10,072 nt of DNA from Ruminococcus sp. UBA5884 (GTDB lineage Bacteria > Bacillota > Clostridia > Oscillospirales > Ruminococcaceae), in assembly GCA_002431975.1 (NCBI GenBank), contig DJFA01000059.1, positions 1-10,072 of the forward strand, read 5' to 3'. The position numbers and the translations under genes are program-made. Positions 5,896 to 10,072 of this stretch are shown here, piece after piece. A model generated the notes under the pieces. The model ran no database searches. It was not told where the DNA came from and was given only the letters and a program-made list of their open reading frames with translations. How positions within the stretch are numbered: the stretch's first letter is position 1; the number at the start of each line of letters is the position of its first letter.

Positions 5896-6525
5896 TTATT
5901 TTGTACCGAAAATTCTGTCGCCTGCATCTCCCAGACCAGGGATTATATATTTATTTTCATCAAGACCCTTGTCAACTGCTCCGCAGTATATTTCAACATC
6001 AGGATTAGCATCTTCAACAGCCTTGATTCCTTCCGGTGAGGCGATAATACACATAGCTTTTATATTTGTGCAGCCTTTTTCCTTGAGTTCCTTTATAGCC
6101 ATATTTACTGAACCGCCTGTTGCAAGCATAGGGTCAACGATTATTGCATGACGTTCAGCAATATCCTCAGGGAGTTTTGAATAGTATTTTACTGATTCAT
6201 GGTTTGTTTCATCCCTGAAAGTGCCGATATGACCTATTTTTGCGGCTGGAACGAGCTTTATAGCTCCCTCGCACATACCAAGACCTGCACGGAGAATCGG
6301 TATGAATGCAAGTTTTCTTCCTGAAATTATTTTGGTTTTTGCGACTGCCACAGGAGTTTCTATTTCAACCTCTTTAAGCGGCAAATCTCTTGTAGCTTCA
6401 TAGCACATAAGCATGGCAGTTTCTGCGACAAGTTCCCTGAATTCCTTTGAGCCTGTGTTCTTATCTCTCATAAGTGAAATCTTATGCTGGATAAGAGGAT
6501 GTTCGATAAGATGTAAATTTGACAT
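5896..6525 (-). CDS. upp: Uracil phosphoribosyltransferase
   Basis: Salvages uracil: uracil plus PRPP gives UMP and pyrophosphate, in the cytosol. All 209 residues fit the family (about 208-210). The PRPP-binding loop VDPMLATGGS is at residues 130-139, and the C-terminal uracil site KYIIPGLGDAGDRIFGTK closes the protein; the N-terminal IEHPLIQHKISLMRDKNT is also characteristic. GGAGG at 6534-6538 is 8 bases before ATG. It starts 18 bases after the rpiB stop, with its binding site in that gap, so it is probably cotranscribed with rpiB; its substrate PRPP derives from the ribose-5-phosphate that RpiB interconverts, which makes the pairing sensible. The membrane uracil permease and pyrR that sometimes accompany upp are not in the window. 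Confidence 0.97.
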   Translation of the reverse strand: MSNLHLIEHPLIQHKISLMRDKNTGSKEFRELVAETAMLMCYEATRDLPLKEVEIETPVAVAKTKIISGRKLAFIPILRAGLGMCEGAIKLVPAAKIGHIGTFRDETNHESVKYYSKLPEDIAERHAIIVDPMLATGGSVNMAIKELKEKGCTNIKAMCIIASPEGIKAVEDANPDVEIYCGAVDKGLDENKYIIPGLGDAGDRIFGTK

Positions 6526-6543
6526 AAATTCAACCTCCGTTTT

Positions 6544-6981
6544 CTACTGATTATTTTCTATATCTGTTATAAGGTCAATTCTTCTCTGATGGCGGCCGCC
6601 TTCAAATTCAGTTGAAAGGAATATATCAGTGATTTCAACGGCAATTCCTGCACCGAGAGTTCTTGCACCCATGCATAAAACATTTGAATTATTGTGGAGT
6701 CTTGTATATTTTGCAGAAAAATGCTCTGTACAGAGGGCAGCTCTTATACCTTTGAACTTGTTTGCAGCTATAGACATTCCGATACCTGTTCCGCATATAA
6801 GAATACCCTTTTCGCATGAACCGTTCTGAACCATAGAACAGACAGATTCAGCAACCACGGGATAGTCACATGGTGAACCGTCACAGCCGCAGTCTGCAAC
6901 ATCTATATTACGCTCTTTAAGGTGAGCAATTATTTCATTCTTGAGCTGAAATCCTGCATGGTCGCAGCCTATTGCTATCAT
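6544..6981 (-). CDS. rpiB: Ribose-5-phosphate isomerase B
   Basis: Interconverts ribulose-5-phosphate and ribose-5-phosphate in the non-oxidative pentose phosphate pathway. The protein of 145 residues has the family's length and motifs: MIAIGCDHAG at the start (Asp7-His8), the catalytic cysteine in ILICGTGIGMSIAANKFKGI (Cys63), the histidine in TRLHNNSNVLCMG (His96), and the FEGGRHQRRID ending. The frame runs six codons farther to 6999, but the purine-rich GGAG that would serve as binding site lies inside that extension and 8 bases before the ATG at 6981, so 6981 is the better start. The LacA/B isomerases are the nearest relatives, but there is no lactose or galactose gene nearby. A consensus promoter at 7160-7188 would drive this gene, with a repeat element as nearly the whole leader. 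It heads the rpiB-upp(-glmS) group. Confidence 0.95.
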   Translation of the reverse strand: MIAIGCDHAGFQLKNEIIAHLKERNIDVADCGCDGSPCDYPVVAESVCSMVQNGSCEKGILICGTGIGMSIAANKFKGIRAALCTEHFSAKYTRLHNNSNVLCMGARTLGAGIAVEITDIFLSTEFEGGRHQRRIDLITDIENNQ

Positions 6982-7011
6982 AAAAAAATCTCCATTCATA
7001 AAAGTTTATTC

Positions 7012-7154
7012 TAACGCAAATTCAACAATGAAATTTTATGATTAAAAACATGGGATTTTTCTTTTATTCTGTAGGGGCGACCATTGGTCGCCCGCCTGAA
7101 ATTCCGGCGAACCTAACGGGCGATTACAGAAAAATAACCATCGAATTAGCGTTA
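7012..7154. repeat. MITE-like element, copy 2 (143 bp, one hairpin left)
   Basis: Ends TAACGCAAATTC (left) and TAACGCTAATTC (right, read on the minus strand) match at 11 of 12 positions. The left half follows copy 1 closely (AAATTTTATGATT, then CTGTAGGGGCGA), with the hairpin GGGCGACC-ATT-GGTCGCCC at 7075-7093. The right half keeps GGGCGA then TTACA (7118-7126) but has lost about 13 bases matching the rest of the second hairpin of copy 1, which accounts for most of the 15-bp length difference. It lies 16 bp from the tsaB stop and 30 bp before the rpiB start. The predicted rpiB transcript begins at its right edge. Confidence 0.75.
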
Positions 7155-7159
7155 TTTTA

Positions 7160-7188
7160 AGTATACCTGTTTATGATATATTTGTCAA
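7160..7188 (-). promoter_or_regulatory. Sigma-A promoter of rpiB-upp(-glmS), inside the 3' end of tsaB
   Basis: On the minus strand, TTGACA (7188-7183), a 17-base spacer, then TATACT (7165-7160), the same quality as the tRNA promoter. The -35 hexamer lies in the last tsaB codons, and the spacer covers the tsaB stop. Transcription should start near 7153, at the edge of the repeat element, giving rpiB a leader of about 170 bases made almost wholly of that element. Confidence 0.85.
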
Positions 7189-7860
7189 GCGTTCTTTTTC
7201 TGCTTTTGTCGGCTGAAGATATGATGCACTGAGCATTTCAGGCGAAACTGACGGTATATCAAGTGATGCAATGCAAAGACTTGCTGCAAGCTGATATTTA
7301 AGAAGCGGTGAAGCAGTTTTTATTCTGCTGTCAGGATAATCTTTGCAGAAATCATCTGCACCGTCACCGTTAACTGTTACTTTTGAGTCCATACCGCAGA
7401 GAATTTCATAAAGTTCCTTACGGTTTATTATTCTGTCCTCTGAAAGTCTTGTAATTTTTTTGTTTTCGCATTTAAAGACTGCATTGTATACAAGTTCTGC
7501 CCTTGCTTTCATTACAGGACAGATTATTCCGTCACAGTCGGTTAAGTTATATGCAAGGCTTTCAAGAGTTGATATTCCGCAGCATTCAGCATTAAGGGCA
7601 AATGCCATGGCTTTTGCGGCGGCTATGCCTATTCTGAGTCCTGTATACGACCCGGGGCCGCATGAAACAGCAATTTTTCCTACATCATCAAGAGTTATTC
7701 CGCAGTCTTTAAGCAGATTTTTACATAAAGGCATTATTGCCTCTGAATGTGTAAGATTAGTAAAAACAGATGCCTGACCTATTATAAAATCGTCTTCGGA
7801 AATAGCAGCTGATGCAGTTTTTCCTGATGTATCAATCCCTAAAATCAGCAAATCTTTCAT
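7171..7860 (-). CDS. tsaB: tRNA threonylcarbamoyladenosine biosynthesis protein TsaB
   Basis: TsaB is the non-catalytic partner of TsaD in making t6A at position 37 of tRNAs that read ANN codons. The protein has the ASKHA-type N-terminal fold: ILGIDTSGKTASAAI at residues 6-20, the HSEAIMPL segment at 38-45, and the family signature SCGPGSYTGLRIG at 66-78. Length 229 fits the Firmicute type. It follows tsaE and overlaps its end by 29 bases, suggesting translational coupling. Start is ambiguous: the purine run GAAGGGAG touches the ATG at 7860, too close to work as its binding site, but stands 9 bases before the in-frame TTG at 7851, which would give the typical TsaB beginning M-LILGIDTS. The rpiB promoter is embedded in its last codons. 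Its partners tsaC and tsaD are not in the window. YeaZ and YdiC are older names. Confidence 0.95.
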   Translation of the reverse strand: MKDLLILGIDTSGKTASAAISEDDFIIGQASVFTNLTHSEAIMPLCKNLLKDCGITLDDVGKIAVSCGPGSYTGLRIGIAAAKAMAFALNAECCGISTLESLAYNLTDCDGIICPVMKARAELVYNAVFKCENKKITRLSEDRIINRKELYEILCGMDSKVTVNGDGADDFCKDYPDSRIKTASPLLKYQLAASLCIASLDIPSVSPEMLSASYLQPTKAEKERLTNIS

Positions 7861-8269
7861 CTCCCTTCACGGTTATGGAACGTTCATTTTCATTTATATA
7901 TCCGAGTTCAATAATAATTGCTGATTCCGGCAGAGCTGACGCTATATTTTCAGACCATTCCACTGCAAAGACGCTGTTTTCAAGAGGATAGTCATAAAAT
8001 CCGGTAGTTTCCAGTTCATCTTCATTTTCAATGCGGTACATATCAAAATGATAAAGAGTTATGCCGTTTCCTCTGTATTCATTGACAAGGGAAAATGTAG
8101 GTGAAATCACCTCATCATCAAGACCCATTCCTGTGGCAAGACCTCTTGTAAATGTAGTTTTTCCTGCACCCATTCCGCCCTTGTATGCGATTATATCGCC
8201 GCATCTGAGCAGAGAACCGATTTTTTCAGCATATAAGACTGTTTCTTCAGGAGAATGTGAAATAATCAT
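7832..8269 (-). CDS. tsaE: tRNA threonylcarbamoyladenosine biosynthesis ATPase TsaE
   Basis: TsaE is the P-loop ATPase that works with TsaB-TsaD to complete the t6A cycle. Length 145 is normal. Residues 31-39 are the Walker A motif GGMGAGKTT; ISPTFSLVNEY (55-65) is the family's switch-like segment; LYHFDMYR (72-79) contains the Walker B aspartate; and FAVEWSENI (101-109) is the conserved C-terminal motif. The start at 8269 has AAGGA at 8283-8287, 13 bases away, rather far but the best visible. It follows fhs by 21 bases and overlaps tsaB by 29, so the three genes are probably one transcript. Older names are YjeE and YdiB. Confidence 0.96.
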   Translation of the reverse strand: MIISHSPEETVLYAEKIGSLLRCGDIIAYKGGMGAGKTTFTRGLATGMGLDDEVISPTFSLVNEYRGNGITLYHFDMYRIENEDELETTGFYDYPLENSVFAVEWSENIASALPESAIIIELGYINENERSITVKGDERFADFRD

Positions 8270-8290
8270 AAGATATCAGTATTCCTTTCA

Positions 8291-9964
8291 TCAGAACAGA
8301 CCGCTTATATTTCCGTTTTCGTCACAGTCAATTCTGAGAGCTGCCGGAGCTTTCGGAAGTCCGGGCATTGTCATTACATCACCTGTATAGACTACTGCAA
8401 AGCCTGCACCGGCTGAGATTTTCACGTCACTGACTGTTATTTTAAAGTTTTCAGGCTTTCCGAGTTTTGAAGGGTCATCAGAAAGTGAATACTGAGTTTT
8501 TGCGATACAGACCGGAACATCTGAAAAACCAAGCTTTTCAATTTCCAAAATAGCCTTTTCAGCTTTCTGAGTATATACAACTCCGTCAGCACGGTATATT
8601 TCCCCTGCAACGGTTTCAATCTTCTTTTTAAGAGGAAGTTTTTCATCATATATGGGGGCAAAATGATTTTCAGGATTGTTTTCAATAGTCCTGCAAACCA
8701 TATCAGCAAGTTCTCTTCCGCCTTCTCCGCCGTGAGCGAATACTTCAGCAAGTGAAACCTCAATATTCATTTCCCTGCAGAAATCCTTTATTATCTTTAT
8801 TTCAGCATCTGTATCAGTATGGAATCTGTTGATTGCAACTACTGCCGGAACGCCGAATTTTCTCATATTTTCGATATGAACTTTAAGATTTGCGATACCC
8901 TTTGAAAGAGCTTCTGTATTTTCTTCGGTAAGTTCATTTTTAGGAACTCCGCCGTTGTATTTCAATGCCCTGATAGTTGCAACTATAACTGTACATGAAG
9001 GTTTAAGCCCTGCAAATCTGCATTTTATATCAAAGAATTTTTCAGCACCGAGGTCTGAACCGAATCCGGCTTCAGTAATACAGTAATCTCCCAGTTTAAG
9101 AGCGAGTTTTGTTGCCCTGACTGAATTGCAGCCATGAGCAATATTTGCAAAAGGCCCTCCATGTATAAGAGCCGGATTATTTTCAAGAGTCTGTACAAGA
9201 TTAGGTTTCAGAGCATCTTTCATAAGGGCAGTCATAGCTCCGTCAACTCCCAAATCCCTTGCATATACAGGTTCACCGTCAATATTGTATGCAACAAGTA
9301 TATTTCCGAATCTTTTTTTAAGGTCGGCAAGGTCAGAGGCAAGACAGAGTATAGCCATTATTTCAGAGGCAACTGTTATCTGGAAACCGTCCTCACGGGG
9401 AATACCGTTGATTTTTCCTCCAAGTCCCACGATAACATTTCTCAATGCCCTGTCATTCATATCCATACAGCGTCTGAACATTATTCTTCTCTGGTCGATA
9501 CGGAGAGCATTTCCCTGCTGCATATGATTGTCAATAACTGCACAGAGCAGATTGTTTGCGGCAGTAATAGCGTGCATATCTCCTGTAAAATGCAGATTGA
9601 TATCCTCCATAGGCACTACCTGTGAATATCCGCCTCCTGCCGCACCGCCTTTTATTCCGAATACAGGGCCGAGTGACGGCTCACGAAGTGCAAGGACTGT
9701 TTTTCTGCCTGTGAGTGACATAGCTTCTGCGAGTCCGACACTTACAGTAGTTTTTCCCTCTCCTGCCGGAGTAGGGTTTATAGCGGTAACAAGTATAAGT
9801 TTTCCATCAGGTTCTGAATCAAGTTTTTTAAAAAGATTTTCGGAAAGCTTTGCCTTGTAATGGCCATATGGTTCAATATCATCATTATCTATACCGAGTG
9901 AATGTGCAATTTCGGTTATAGGTTTCATATCGGCATTCTGTGCGATTTCAATATCTGTCAGCAT
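8291..9964 (-). CDS. fhs: Formate-tetrahydrofolate ligase
   Basis: Joins formate to tetrahydrofolate with ATP to give 10-formyl-THF, for purine and fMet-tRNA synthesis and, in acetogens, the methyl branch of the Wood-Ljungdahl pathway; no other gene of that pathway is here, so a general one-carbon role is the safe reading. The protein of 557 residues matches the family (about 555-560). The ATP-binding loop TPAGEGKTT is at residues 65-73; LREPSLGPVFGIKGGAAGGG, FTGDMHAITAANNLL and the C-terminal GDVMTMPGLPKAPAA are strongly conserved in Fhs. The frame extends seven codons to a TTG at 9985, but GGAGG (9975-9979) lies inside that extension and 10 bases before the ATG at 9964, which also gives the usual N terminus. 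Upstream there is only a -10-like TATAAT (9995-9990) without a good -35, then repeat copy 3. The transcript probably continues into tsaE and tsaB. Confidence 0.97.
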   Translation of the reverse strand: MLTDIEIAQNADMKPITEIAHSLGIDNDDIEPYGHYKAKLSENLFKKLDSEPDGKLILVTAINPTPAGEGKTTVSVGLAEAMSLTGRKTVLALREPSLGPVFGIKGGAAGGGYSQVVPMEDINLHFTGDMHAITAANNLLCAVIDNHMQQGNALRIDQRRIMFRRCMDMNDRALRNVIVGLGGKINGIPREDGFQITVASEIMAILCLASDLADLKKRFGNILVAYNIDGEPVYARDLGVDGAMTALMKDALKPNLVQTLENNPALIHGGPFANIAHGCNSVRATKLALKLGDYCITEAGFGSDLGAEKFFDIKCRFAGLKPSCTVIVATIRALKYNGGVPKNELTEENTEALSKGIANLKVHIENMRKFGVPAVVAINRFHTDTDAEIKIIKDFCREMNIEVSLAEVFAHGGEGGRELADMVCRTIENNPENHFAPIYDEKLPLKKKIETVAGEIYRADGVVYTQKAEKAILEIEKLGFSDVPVCIAKTQYSLSDDPSKLGKPENFKITVSDVKISAGAGFAVVYTGDVMTMPGLPKAPAALRIDCDENGNISGLF

Positions 9965-10005
9965 ACAGAATATTCCTCCGTTCAAAATTATTATAAAAAT
10001 AATGT

Positions 10006-10072
10006 TTATCGCCGGTTCGATAAATTGTTTTCTGCGATTCGTTTATCTGATTGTAGGGGCGACCATCGGTCG
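10006..10072. repeat. MITE-like element, copy 3 (partial, runs off the window, opposite orientation)
   Basis: Its end TTATCGCCGGTTCGATAAATT matches the reverse-strand end of copy 1 (TTAACGCCAATTCGATGAATT) at most positions, and further in TTGTAGGGGCGACCATCGG matches the hairpin arm of the other copies. It is therefore inverted relative to copies 1 and 2. It has about 20 extra bases between end and core compared with copy 1. TTTATCG at 10005-10011 and CGATAAA at 10018-10024 form a small extra hairpin. The element begins 41 bp before the fhs start. Confidence 0.65.

Noticed and set aside
5832..5927. Upstream extension of glmS by 32 codons
   Set aside because: It would overlap upp and hide the N-terminal catalytic Cys; AGGAGG before 5831 marks the real start.
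5942..5975. TTGACA and TATAAT on the minus strand inside upp, as a private glmS promoter
   Set aside because: The hexamers are 22 bases apart, too far; with normal spacing only a poor -10 is available, and the TTGACA is explained by conserved Val-Asp-Lys codons.
9965..9985. Upstream TTG start for fhs
   Set aside because: The ribosome binding site lies inside this extension and serves the ATG at 9964.

Overview
The window looks like chromosomal DNA from a low-GC gut or rumen Firmicute of the class Clostridia, most likely a Ruminococcus relative. The reasons are the AT-rich Gram-positive signals (strong AGGAGG-type ribosome binding sites, sigma-A promoters, U-tailed terminators), a secreted protein with a type I dockerin (the cellulosome module typical of this group), and housekeeping proteins of Firmicute type. 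This assignment is inference from the sequence only. Nearly everything is on the minus strand; the one supported plus-strand gene is a 65-residue protein at 2173-2370.

Layout in the minus direction, from high to low coordinates: a partial repeat element (10006-10072), then fhs (formate-tetrahydrofolate ligase), tsaE and tsaB (threonylcarbamoyl-adenosine tRNA modification) as a tight cluster. A consensus promoter in the 3' end of tsaB then starts a second unit: rpiB, upp and glmS, with a repeat element forming nearly all of the rpiB leader and a hairpin between upp and glmS. After glmS come two exported proteins that appear to share a C-terminal domain: a dockerin protein and a membrane-anchored protein with a long Ser/Asn/Asp linker. 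Next is a region with the small plus-strand cysteine protein facing an HPt phosphotransfer gene, and a perfect consensus promoter aimed antisense through the small gene toward the HPt gene. Then come an initiator tRNA-fMet with its own promoter and terminator, another repeat element, and an unrecognised 404-residue protein with its own terminator.

How the genes fit together: rpiB (pentose phosphates), upp (PRPP plus uracil to UMP) and glmS (glucosamine-6-phosphate for the cell wall) feed sugar-phosphate and nucleotide metabolism; fhs supplies one-carbon folates; tsaE/tsaB and tRNA-fMet serve translation. The dockerin pair is the accessory, surface-directed part.

The least ordinary features are (1) three copies of a MITE-like element with ends near TTAACGCCAATTCGAT, each sitting 22-41 bp in front of a minus-strand gene, one of them apparently transcribed as the 5' leader of rpiB; (2) the consensus promoter that would transcribe the HPt gene through the full antisense of its small neighbour; and (3) the paired exported proteins with related C-terminal domains. 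I see no CRISPR array, phage genes, transposase or clear defence system.
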